From NCBI GenBank assembly GCA_934622035.1, contig CAKTVG010000006.1:50626-114625 (forward strand): a DNA stretch of 64,000 nt, read 5' to 3'. Positions 8,396-16,900 of this stretch are shown piece by piece. The notes beneath the pieces were generated by a model. It was not told the origin of the DNA, did no database searches, and saw only the letters and a program-made list of their open reading frames with translations. This DNA comes from an uncultured Oscillospiraceae bacterium (lineage in GTDB: Bacteria > Bacillota > Clostridia > Oscillospirales > Oscillospiraceae). The position numbers and the translations under genes were made by a program. The first letter of the stretch is position 1, and every line of letters starts with the position of its first letter.

Positions 8396-9166
8396 ATGAA
8401 GGTCGCGATCACCGGCAAGGGCGGCGTGGGCAAAACCACCTTCGCCGCCACGCTGGCAAGGCTCTATGCCGCCGAGGGGCGGCCGGTGCTGGCCGCCGAC
8501 GTCGACCCCGACGCCAATCTCGGCCTTGCGCTGGGTCTGACCGAGGAGGAGGTCAACGCCATCGTCCCGGTCTCCAAGATGAAGCAGCTTGCGCGCGAGC
8601 GCACCGCCGCCAACCAGAGCAACACCTTTTACAAGCTGAACCCCGAGGTTTCCGACCTGCCGGACAAGCTGGCAAAGGAGATCAACGGCGTGAAGCTGCT
8701 GGTGATGGGCACGGTTGATACCGGCGGCAGCGGCTGCGTCTGCCCCGAGCACGTGATGCTCAAGGCCATCCTGTCCAGCCTCGTCTTCCGCAAGGACGAC
8801 GTCGTCATCATGGACATGGAGGCAGGGCTGGAGCATCTGGGCCGCGGTACCGCCAGCATGATGGACCAGTTCATCGTGGTCATCGAGCCGGGTGCGCGCT
8901 CCATCCAGACCTACACCCGCATCAAGCAGCTCGCAAGGGACATCGGCATCACCAAGGTGCGCGTCGTGGCAAACAAGGTTCGCGACGATTCCGACCGGGA
9001 ATTCCTGAAAAGCCGGATTCCCGCGGAGGACCTGTTGGGCTATATCAGCTATAACCCCGAGGTCATCGACGCCGACCGCCGCGGCCTGTCCCCCTATGAC
9101 TGCTCCCCTTCCGCGCTGGCTGAGATCCGCGCGATCAAGGAAAAACTGGACCAGACTGATAAATGA
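8396..9166 (+). CDS. cooC: CODH nickel-insertion ATPase
   Basis: CooC is a MinD/NifH-type P-loop ATPase that helps put nickel into the C-cluster of carbon-monoxide dehydrogenase. The 256-residue product has the P-loop GKGGVGKTT at 7-15, the DVDPDAN switch at 36-42, and a Cys-x-Cys pair (Cys114, Cys116) in GSGCVCPEH, the metal-binding motif at the dimer interface. The region around DMEAGLEHLGRGT is also typical. It follows cooS by two bases and precedes acsB by 25, consistent with assembly of the complex from one transcript. Confidence 0.94.
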   Translation: MKVAITGKGGVGKTTFAATLARLYAAEGRPVLAADVDPDANLGLALGLTEEEVNAIVPVSKMKQLARERTAANQSNTFYKLNPEVSDLPDKLAKEINGVKLLVMGTVDTGGSGCVCPEHVMLKAILSSLVFRKDDVVIMDMEAGLEHLGRGTASMMDQFIVVIEPGARSIQTYTRIKQLARDIGITKVRVVANKVRDDSDREFLKSRIPAEDLLGYISYNPEVIDADRRGLSPYDCSPSALAEIRAIKEKLDQTDK

Positions 9167-9191
9167 AACGATCTGAAAGGATGATACGATA

Positions 9192-11327
9192 ATGGCATTA
9201 TTTGAACGTGTATTCCGCGGCTCTGACGAGATGTTCGCCAAGGCCGAGCAGGACCTGAACGCGGTCATCGCCGAGCTTGGCGAGAGCGCGCCCATGGCAA
9301 TGCCCTCCACCGCATATTATCTGGCATGTATCTATGCTTACCTCGGCAAAAAGGTCACCACGCTGGGCGAGCTGAAGGCCGCTATGACCGACATTCGCGC
9401 CCTCATGACCCGTGAAAACCGCACCGCCTCCATCTTCTCCTCCGGCGTCGCCACCGCGATTGCCGCCGAGGTCATCGAGGCCTGCAAATACGCCCGCAGC
9501 GAAACGCCCTATGAGGGCACGAATTACCACGGTCACTTCGCGGACGCCGAGGTTCGTGAGCTGGGCGTTCCGCTCGTCACCGGTGATATCCCCGGCTTCG
9601 TCGTCATGATCGGGCCGGCTCCCTCCGTGGAAGAAGCCGTTGAGACCGTCAAGGGCTATCAGTCCCGCGGCATCTTCGTCTTCCTCATCGGCGGCATCAT
9701 CGAGCAGCTCGTCTCCAAGGACTTCAAGATGGGCTTCCCCGTCCGTGTCGTCCCCGTGGGCGAGGACATCTGGTCCGTCGGCCATGTCATCTCTCTCGTC
9801 GTCCGTGCGGCAATGATCTTCGGTGCCATCCAGCCCGGCGACTGGGACGGCTTCCACCGCTACACCTTCGACCGCATCAACGCCTTCGTCAACGCCTATG
9901 CCCCCGTGCCCGATATCACCGTGGCCTGCGGCGCCGGCGCCATCAAGATGGGCTTCCCCGTCATCACGAACGACACCAACGACATGTGGGCCGTTCCGAA
10001 GAGCCTGATCGTCTATGAAAACACCAAGGACTGGATCGATACCTCCATCGAGGCCCGCGGCATCAAGCTGAAGATCACCAACATCGACATTCCCGTCTCC
10101 TACTCCTCCGCCTTCGAGGGCGAAATCATCCGCAAGGGCGATATGCAGGTCGAGGTCGACGGCTCCCGCAAGGACTGCTTCGAGCTGGTTGTCACCAAGG
10201 ACGCCTCCGAAATCGAGGATCACAAGATCATCGTGGAAGGCCCCGAAATGGACGAGATCCCCGTCGGCAGCAAGATTTCCCTGTCCTACACCGTCGAGGT
10301 CGCGGGCAAGGCCATGCAGCCCGACTTCGAGCCGGTTTTCGAACGCAAGATTCACCAGTTCCTCAACTGCGTCGAGGGTCTGATGCATACCGGCCAGCGC
10401 GACATGATCCGTGTCCGCGTCTCCAAGGCAGACTTCGAGGCGGGCTTCCGCTTCAAGCACATCGGCGAAGTTCTCTACGCCAAGATCAAGAGCGAGTTCG
10501 ACACCGTCGTGGATAAGTGCCAGGTCAAGATCGTCGTCGGCGACGAGCCGAACAAGGCCCTCCGCGCCGCCGCGAACGTGATCTTTGACAAGCGCGACGA
10601 GCGTCTTGCCTCCATGACGGACGAATCCGTTCCCGTCTTCTATTCCTGCATCATGTGCCAGGCCTTCTCGCCGAGCCATGTCTGCATTGTCACGCCGGAA
10701 CGTCTTGGCCTCTGCGGTGCCGTTTCCTGGCTGGACGCCAAGGCAACGAACGAGCTCGACCCGCAGGGTCCCTGCCAGGTCGTCACAAAGGAAAAGTGCA
10801 TCGACGAGCGTCTCGGCTCCTATGAGGACGTCGACGAGGCTGTTGCAAAGTTCTCCCACGGCGCTCTGGAGCACGTCACGCTGTACTCTCTCTTCCAGGA
10901 TCCGATGACCTCCTGCGGCTGCTTCGAATGCATCTGCGGCGTGGAGCCGGTCACAATGGGCGTCGTCATCACCTCCCGTGAGCATGCGGGCATGACCCCC
11001 CTGGGCATGACCTTCTCCGAAATGGCCTCCATGACCGGCGGCGGCGTACAGACGCCCGGCTTCATGGGTCACGGCAAGCACTTTATCGCTTCCAAGAAGT
11101 TCATCGCAGCCGAAGGCGGCCTGGGCCGCATCGTTTGGCTGCCGAAGGAGCTCAAGGAGCAGATGCGCGAGAAGCTCGACGCGGCCGCCAAGGAGCTCTA
11201 CGATGTCGACGGCTTCACCGATATGATCGCGGACGAAACCATCTGCACCGAGGATCCCGAGGAGTTGCTCAACTACCTCACCGAGGTCGGCCACCCCGTC
11301 CTCTCCATGGAACCCTTCGATATGTAA
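9192..11327 (+). CDS. acsB: Acetyl-CoA synthase, CODH/ACS beta subunit
   Basis: This enzyme condenses CO, a methyl group from the corrinoid protein and CoA into acetyl-CoA at the Ni-Ni-4Fe-4S A-cluster. The 711-residue protein has the whole A-cluster ligand set. Cys486, Cys489, Cys498 and Cys508 bind the cubane, and the Cys575-Gly576-Cys577 motif holds the distal nickel. Each is 20 positions below the Moorella numbering (506, 509, 518, 528, 595-597), so spacing is exactly kept. The N-terminal CODH-contact domain is present, so this is the bacterial form. The corrinoid protein (acsC/acsD) and methyltransferase (acsE) genes do not follow and must lie elsewhere. Confidence 0.96.
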   Translation: MALFERVFRGSDEMFAKAEQDLNAVIAELGESAPMAMPSTAYYLACIYAYLGKKVTTLGELKAAMTDIRALMTRENRTASIFSSGVATAIAAEVIEACKYARSETPYEGTNYHGHFADAEVRELGVPLVTGDIPGFVVMIGPAPSVEEAVETVKGYQSRGIFVFLIGGIIEQLVSKDFKMGFPVRVVPVGEDIWSVGHVISLVVRAAMIFGAIQPGDWDGFHRYTFDRINAFVNAYAPVPDITVACGAGAIKMGFPVITNDTNDMWAVPKSLIVYENTKDWIDTSIEARGIKLKITNIDIPVSYSSAFEGEIIRKGDMQVEVDGSRKDCFELVVTKDASEIEDHKIIVEGPEMDEIPVGSKISLSYTVEVAGKAMQPDFEPVFERKIHQFLNCVEGLMHTGQRDMIRVRVSKADFEAGFRFKHIGEVLYAKIKSEFDTVVDKCQVKIVVGDEPNKALRAAANVIFDKRDERLASMTDESVPVFYSCIMCQAFSPSHVCIVTPERLGLCGAVSWLDAKATNELDPQGPCQVVTKEKCIDERLGSYEDVDEAVAKFSHGALEHVTLYSLFQDPMTSCGCFECICGVEPVTMGVVITSREHAGMTPLGMTFSEMASMTGGGVQTPGFMGHGKHFIASKKFIAAEGGLGRIVWLPKELKEQMREKLDAAAKELYDVDGFTDMIADETICTEDPEELLNYLTEVGHPVLSMEPFDM

Positions 11328-11332
11328 TAAGC

Positions 11333-11374
11333 ACAAACCCCTCCCGTCCGGAGCCCCGGACGGGAGGGGTTTGT
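11333..11374. terminator. Strong bidirectional terminator after acsB
   Basis: A near-perfect 19-bp stem (11333-11351 with about 11355-11374) has an A-run on one side and T-rich sequence on the other. It can stop acsB on the plus strand and the convergent unknown gene at 11430-11975 on the minus strand. Confidence 0.85.
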
Positions 11375-11429
11375 TTGGGTGCACAGTTCATAACAGGAAG
11401 AGATGTTCTCCGTTTGCCCCGGTTTATTT

Positions 11430-11975
11430 CTATTTTTCTGCAAATATTTCTTCCAAATGATCCAACAGGAATTGCTGCGCCTCCTGGCTATAGTATACCG
11501 CCAAGTATTCTCCGTACTGGCCCTGCCGTGTTCCGGTAGACAGACCGATCTGCTTCCCAATTTCTGTCGGAAGCCGTTTCGGTTTGCCTTCCGGGTCCAT
11601 CGTTTTTTTCATGAATCCTTTGGAGATTAGCCAGTCCGTAATCACCGTGGTCTTCGGACGTTTGGCATTCGGATCATCCGCAGCAGCGGCAAGCATTTCT
11701 GCAAATTCCGAAATTCGCAGAGGGCGTTTTGAAGGCGACAGGTGAAGCATCTTCTGTGTAAGAACAAATTCGCCTTTTTTCGGTTTGCGGCCGACATAAC
11801 CACCGTTGTCGATCACCTGCTGCAAAATTCCCGAAACATAGAAGAAACATCGCGCGAGCCGCACCTGGTTCAGGACTGAATCCTCCGGCAGCTCATCCCC
11901 CATAATTGGGTCGCTCCCCTGCGCCAATTTGTCCATGTATAATTTTGCTCTCCGCAACATTTCAAGCTCTGTCAT
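11430..11975 (-). CDS. Unknown conserved-looking protein
   Basis: I do not recognise this 181-residue, mostly helical soluble protein. It starts MTELEMLRRAKLYMDKLAQG and has basic, Lys/Pro-rich turns (GRKPKKGEF, DPNAKRPKTTVI), a WLISKGF segment near residue 115, and an acidic C-terminus. Parts resemble small winged-helix or DNA-associated proteins, but I can name no family. Codon use is like the neighbours. It has its own promoter and an AGGAAG ribosome site, faces acsB and shares its terminator, so it is a single-gene unit. Confidence 0.7.
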   Translation of the reverse strand: MTELEMLRRAKLYMDKLAQGSDPIMGDELPEDSVLNQVRLARCFFYVSGILQQVIDNGGYVGRKPKKGEFVLTQKMLHLSPSKRPLRISEFAEMLAAAADDPNAKRPKTTVITDWLISKGFMKKTMDPEGKPKRLPTEIGKQIGLSTGTRQGQYGEYLAVYYSQEAQQFLLDHLEEIFAEK

Positions 11976-12046
11976 CTGTTCTCAACTTCCTTTCTTCGTC
12001 TTGATGTGCACAATGAAGACGCGCATCTTTTACCTCTGCTTATCAA

Positions 12047-12075
12047 ATTATAACATCAATTTCCAGCAAATCCAA
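12047..12075 (-). promoter_or_regulatory. Promoter of the unknown 181-residue gene
   Basis: On the minus strand TTGGAT (12070-12075) and TATAAT (12047-12052) are 17 bases apart, about 72 bases before the start codon. Confidence 0.6.
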
Positions 12076-12283
12076 GCATATCACTCCAATTTGCCACATT
12101 TTTCGTAAAAAAGTTCAAGCCCACAGATGATCTCTCGATGGTAGGCAGCGATGCAAACGTCTCCGGTAGGAGGCAGTTTTTTGCTCTGCGTTATCCTAGT
12201 GCGGCTGGAGCGGTGCGGTCACGGCGGCGATATCACAGGACTCCCTGCGGTGCTCTTCCGGGCAGCGCCGACCGGCAGCCCAC
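12076..12283. other. Non-coding stretch, nothing recognised
   Basis: No open frame with a ribosome site, RNA gene or strong hairpin is seen between the divergent promoters of the unknown protein and the GNAT gene. Downstream of the GNAT promoter a 32-codon open stretch ends at the GNAT ribosome site (stop within AAGGTGA). It has no convincing start and is not called. Confidence 0.5.
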
Positions 12284-12312
12284 TTGCATTGCATGGTTCT
12301 TCCTGCTATAAT
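12284..12312 (+). promoter_or_regulatory. Promoter of the GNAT/ferredoxin operon
   Basis: TTGCAT (12284-12289), 17 bases, TATAAT (12307-12312). The predicted 5' untranslated leader of about 135 bases is long for such a gene. Confidence 0.65.
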
Positions 12313-12453
12313 TTATTATAATAAGAAACACCGGTTTGATGTGCAGTAGAGGCGATCGTGCCTGAGACGCCGATTTTCCGGCCGGTGGATGGCGAAGTCG
12401 CTGTGCGGAAGCATGGTGACCACAGCAGCGCCGATGCAGTAAGGTGATATATT

Positions 12454-12885
12454 ATGATCAGAGAATTCCAACCGGCAGATACCGACCGGGTGGCCGAGCT
12501 ATGGCTGGCTGCAAACCTACAGGCCCATGCCTTTATTGCCCCCGAATACTGGAGGGGCAATCAAGACATGGTAAAGGGGCTGCTGCCGCAGGCGGAGGTC
12601 TATGTCTATGAGAAGGACAGAGAAATTCTGGGCTTTGCGGGGCTGGACGGCGAGTATATCGAGGGTATTTTTGTTTCCGAGAAAATGCAGTCGCAGGGCG
12701 TTGGGAAATGCCTGCTGGACTTTCTGAAAGCAAAGAAGACCGAATTGCGCCTGAATGTCTATCAGAGGAACACCCGTGCGATTCATTTTTATGAGCGGGA
12801 AGGCTTTGAAATCCAGTGTGAGAGCCTGGATGAGGCCACCGGCGAGAAGGACTACACAATGGCGTGGCGGCAGGAGCAGAGATGA
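12454..12885 (+). CDS. GNAT-family N-acetyltransferase
   Basis: The 143-residue protein has the GNAT fold: an N-terminal MIREFQPADTDRVAELW strand-helix, central beta strands, and motif A with the acetyl-CoA pyrophosphate loop SQGVGKCLLDF near residue 76. LNVYQRNTRAIHFYEREGF is the classical motif B and fits YjaB/PhnO-like small acetyltransferases. The substrate is unknown. AAGGTGA sits ten bases before the ATG. The stop overlaps the next start (ATGA), so it is coupled to the EFR1-type ferredoxin gene. Confidence 0.9.
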   Translation: MIREFQPADTDRVAELWLAANLQAHAFIAPEYWRGNQDMVKGLLPQAEVYVYEKDREILGFAGLDGEYIEGIFVSEKMQSQGVGKCLLDFLKAKKTELRLNVYQRNTRAIHFYEREGFEIQCESLDEATGEKDYTMAWRQEQR

Positions 12886-13631
12886 GGATACCAATGATTT
12901 TATATTTTTCCGCAACGGGCAACTGCAAATACGTGGCCGCCCGACTGGCAGAGGGCGGGGAGACGCTGTCCATCGTGGACTGCATCCGGGAAAACCGCTT
13001 CGCATTTGAGGCCGAAACCATCGGCGTGATTTCGCCCACCTACGACTGGGGCTTGCCCAGCATCGTCAAGACGTTTCTGGAAAAAGCGGCCTTCCGGACG
13101 GAATACCTGTATTTTGTCGCCACCTACGGGACCACGCCCGGCGCTTCCGGTGCCTTGGCCAACGAGGCCATTCGAGGGCGCAGCATCGATGCCTATTACG
13201 CCGTCCGGATGGTGGACACCTGGACGCCGATTTTCGACCTTTCCACTCCGGAAAAGGTAGCAAGGTACACGAAACACACGGAATCGCAGCTCGACGCCAT
13301 TCTGCAAAGCGTTCGGGAGCGCCGCACCAACCGGCATATGTCGCCCCGCACCCCGGTGATCTTCACGAAGCTGTTTGCCGAGCCGATTTATAACCACAGC
13401 GTACGGCGCACGGCGAACCTTCACGTGGAGGACGGCTGCATCGGCTGCGGCCTGTGCGCCAAAAAATGCCCGGTGCAGGCCATCGAAATGCGGGAGAAAA
13501 GGCCGGTCTGGATTAAGGAGAAGTGCGTCATGTGCCTTGGCTGCCTGCACCGCTGCCCAAAGTTCGCCATCCAGTACGGAAACCGGACGCAAAACCACGG
13601 GCAGTATCAAAACCCGAAGGAACAGGTATAA
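12882..13631 (+). CDS. EFR1-type flavodoxin/ferredoxin fusion
   Basis: The protein joins an N-terminal flavodoxin-like domain (ILYFSATGNCKYVAARLAE, with the FMN phosphate loop SATGNC) to a C-terminal two-[4Fe-4S] ferredoxin domain. The cluster motifs are CIGCGLCAKKCP and CVMCLGCLHRCP. This arrangement is the EFR1 family common in anaerobic Clostridia, thought to move electrons between low-potential carriers. Its partner is not known. I use the ATG at 12882 (249 residues), which overlaps the GNAT stop, over an ATG six codons upstream. A second candidate is 12894. A strong terminator follows. Confidence 0.88.
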   Translation: MRIPMILYFSATGNCKYVAARLAEGGETLSIVDCIRENRFAFEAETIGVISPTYDWGLPSIVKTFLEKAAFRTEYLYFVATYGTTPGASGALANEAIRGRSIDAYYAVRMVDTWTPIFDLSTPEKVARYTKHTESQLDAILQSVRERRTNRHMSPRTPVIFTKLFAEPIYNHSVRRTANLHVEDGCIGCGLCAKKCPVQAIEMREKRPVWIKEKCVMCLGCLHRCPKFAIQYGNRTQNHGQYQNPKEQV

Positions 13632-13671
13632 CCACCGCAGGAAGCGGAATTTTTATCAGGAAGTCAGTAAA

Positions 13672-13704
13672 AGCCCGGTATTCGCGACGAATACCGGGCT
13701 TTTA
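13672..13704 (+). terminator. Terminator after the EFR1-type gene
   Basis: A perfect 13-bp stem (13672-13684 with 13688-13700), three-base loop, then TTTTA. Confidence 0.85.
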
Positions 13705-13784
13705 TATCCCCGCGGCAGCAGCCGCCCCGCGCATGACGGAAATAATTCATTTTCCCGCAGCACGTCACCCTGTGTTGCATTTTT

Positions 13785-13899
13785 ATGCATAATATCATGC
13801 AAAATATTAAAATTGTGAATATAGTGAAAATAATTATGAATAAATATTTAATTTTATGAAAATTTATTCTTGCTTTTTCCATGATTCACCAGCTATAAT
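13785..13899 (+). promoter_or_regulatory. AT-rich upstream region and promoter of the giant gene
   Basis: Bases 13785-13870 are extremely AT-rich with phased A and T runs, unlike the GC-rich surroundings. They lead directly into TTGCTT (13870-13875), 18 bases, TATAAT (13894-13899). The block could be an UP element or a binding site for a nucleoid-type regulator. No gene is present between the preceding terminator and 13964. Confidence 0.6.
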
Positions 13900-13963
13900 A
13901 CAACATCATAATTATACCTGTTCCGCAGGTCGGATGTCGGGTGAATGAGAAAGGATGTATTTT

Positions 13964-16900
13964 ATGAAACGGACGAAAACACGTCTGCTCGCCGTGCTTC
14001 TGGCACTGGTGCTGGTGTTGACCTCTCTGCCGCTTACGGCAATGGCAACGCCGGACACCAGGGACAACTGGAGCACGCTCCGCGTAGAGGACGTGACGGA
14101 CACGCTCTCCGACGAGGATCGCAAGAGCATGTTTGAAGAAAACATGGATCCGGCCAAGGTTTCCGAATCCGAGCTTCCGAGTCCTGACGATATCGTCAGC
14201 GTGATCGTGGAGCTGGATGCGGACAGCCTGCTGGATGTCCGCGACCGCGTGAATTCCGCAATGTCCATGATGGACTTTCAGCGCACGCAGGCGGCAAAGG
14301 ATCAGCTCTCCGAGATTGCCACCATGGAAGCCTCGGTAAAGGAAGCCATTGAGGCCGAGGGGATCACGCCGGAGTATGTATTCTCCTATGCGGCGATCAT
14401 CAGCGGCTTCAGCGCAGAGGTTCCCTACAGAGACATTGAGGCCATCGAAGCGGTAGACGGTGTTGCAAGAGTGGTGCTCTGCGAGACCTACTATCCCGAT
14501 GTCATGGGCGATGCAACCCTGGGCGAGGCGCTCAGCGCCGCCGAGGTCGCCGCTTATTCCAACAATACCGATTATCAGGGCGAAGGCATGCTCATCGGCA
14601 TTCTGGACACCGGTCTGGACACCAACCATGAGGCATTTGCCAACGCACCGGCCGTCCAGAAGCTGCAAAAGTCCGCACTGGAGAAGCTGCTGTACACCAC
14701 CGAGGAGGTTGACGGCAAGATCAACGTCACGGCCTACAGCTACGCGGCCCTCTGGTACGCGCAGAACAAGAGCACCTCTACGCAGTTGAATCTGCTGACG
14801 GCAGACATGCTCTATCAGAGCGGAAAGGTTCCCTTCGCCTTTGACTACGCCGATGCCGATGCGGACGTCATCCCCAGCGCGGATGCCGTGACCAAATACG
14901 GCAACGATCACGGCACGCATGTCGCAGGCATCGCAGCCGGCAAGGCCGTGGATGCCGATGGCAATGTGACCTTTGCCGGTCAGGCGCCCGAGGCGCAGCT
15001 CGCCATTTTCAAGGTTTTTTCCGACTCGACCAGCGGCGCCTCCACCGATAAGCTTCTGGCGGCGCTGAACGACGCGCTGCTGCTGGACGTGGACGTCATC
15101 AACATGTCCCTGGGCAGCGGCGGCGGCTTCTCCCGCGAGGAGGACACCAGCGCCGTCGCCAAGTACTACGACCTGGTGAAGGCAAGCGGCATTCTGCTGA
15201 ACACCTCCGCAGGCAACTCCTATTCCTCCAGCTGGGGCGGCGCAAACGGCGACTATGCCTCCACCTCCGATCCGGACACGGGCATTGTCAGCTCTCCCTC
15301 GTCCTACGACGCCTCTCTTTCCGTCGCGTCTGTGAATACGGCGGCCTCCGCCGCGTTCCGCACGGAGGCAGGACGCGTTCCTTATAACGATGTCAGCGGC
15401 CACGACTTCGCCGCACTGCTGCTGGGCGAGGAAAGCACGAAGTCCTTTGAATATGTGGCCGTCGGCGGCACCGGCGATACCGCAGACTATGAAGGACTGG
15501 ACGTCACCGGAAAGATCGCGCTGGTACAGCGCGGCGGGCTGTCCTTTGAACAGAAGCAGCTCAACGCGGCAGCGGCTGGCGCCATCGCCTGCGTGATCTA
15601 TAACAACCTGGACGGTTACCTTCTGAACATGTCCGTAACCGATTACCAGATTCCTACCGTCAGCATCAGCCATGCCAACGGCGTGCTGATGGCCGAGCAG
15701 GAAAGCAAAACCATCACCCTGTCCGTTGAGGATAAGGGCGGCGTTACCATGAGCGATTTCTCCTCCTGGGGCCCGCTGCCTTCTCTGACGCTGAAGCCCG
15801 AAATCACGGCACCCGGCGGCACGATTTATTCCTCGCTGCCCTTCGCCCAGTACGGCTACATGAGCGGCACCTCCATGGCCTCGCCTTACATGGCCGGCGT
15901 TTCCGCAGGCATGAAGGAATACCTGAGTCAGGTTGCCTCCGGTCTCTCCGCCACGGAGAAGCAGGTTCTGGCCAACCGGATTCTCATGAGCACCGCCGAC
16001 ATTCTTTATGATGACGCAGGCGTTGCCTATTCTCCCCGGAAGCAGGGCTCCGGCATGGTTAACCTGTCCGCTGCAACCACAACTCCGGCATATTTGTACG
16101 TCCGCGGCTCCGAGCGCACCAAGATCGAACTGGGCGACGACGCAAACCGCACCGGCGTCTATGATCTGACCTTCGTGCTGAAGAACATGACCGCAGTCAG
16201 CCACAGCTATACCGTGACGCCGCAGGTGCAGACGGAAACCGCAAGCGCCTCCGGCTACATACTCCAGAAGGGCTATGTGCTGAATCCGGAGGTCAGCATC
16301 AGCGTTTCCGGCGGCACGCTCGACGGCAATACCGTGACCGTGAGCGGCAGCGGCGAGGCCACCATCCGCGTGAAGCTTCGCCTCAGCGATTCCGATAAGG
16401 AATATCTGGCCAAGTTTGCTAACGGCATTTATGTGGAAGGCTTCGTGGAGCTGACCAACAACGACGATCCCACGCTGTCCATCCCCTTCCTTGGCTTCTA
16501 CGGTGATTGGAGCGAGGCTCCGATTCTGGAGGATGCCGACCTCTACAACGGCGAGCCCACAAAGATGTTCGCGACTACGCCCTCCGGCGTATACGCCATG
16601 ATGTATGTCTTCCCTCTGGGTGCATACCCCTTCGTGGTTCCCGACGGCTCTGCCGACCCCGGTGTTTCCGCAGACCGGATCAGCGTTGATCTGGGCGGCG
16701 GCAACGGCATCGGCACCCTCTACTATCTCCAGGCCGGTATGCTGCGCGGCGCAAAGACCTCGTCCGGCACCATCGTGGATGCCGATACCGGCACGCTGTA
16801 CAAGCAGTGGTCCGAAACCAATGTCCGCAAGGCCATGTACGTCTCCTCCACCGGTAAGGTGCGTGCCGGAATGCTCGGCGATCCGTGGCCCGCACTCACC

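Noticed and set aside
12354..12453. 32-codon open stretch before the GNAT gene
   Set aside because: It has no start with ribosome site and no similarity. It overlaps the leader of a good promoter.
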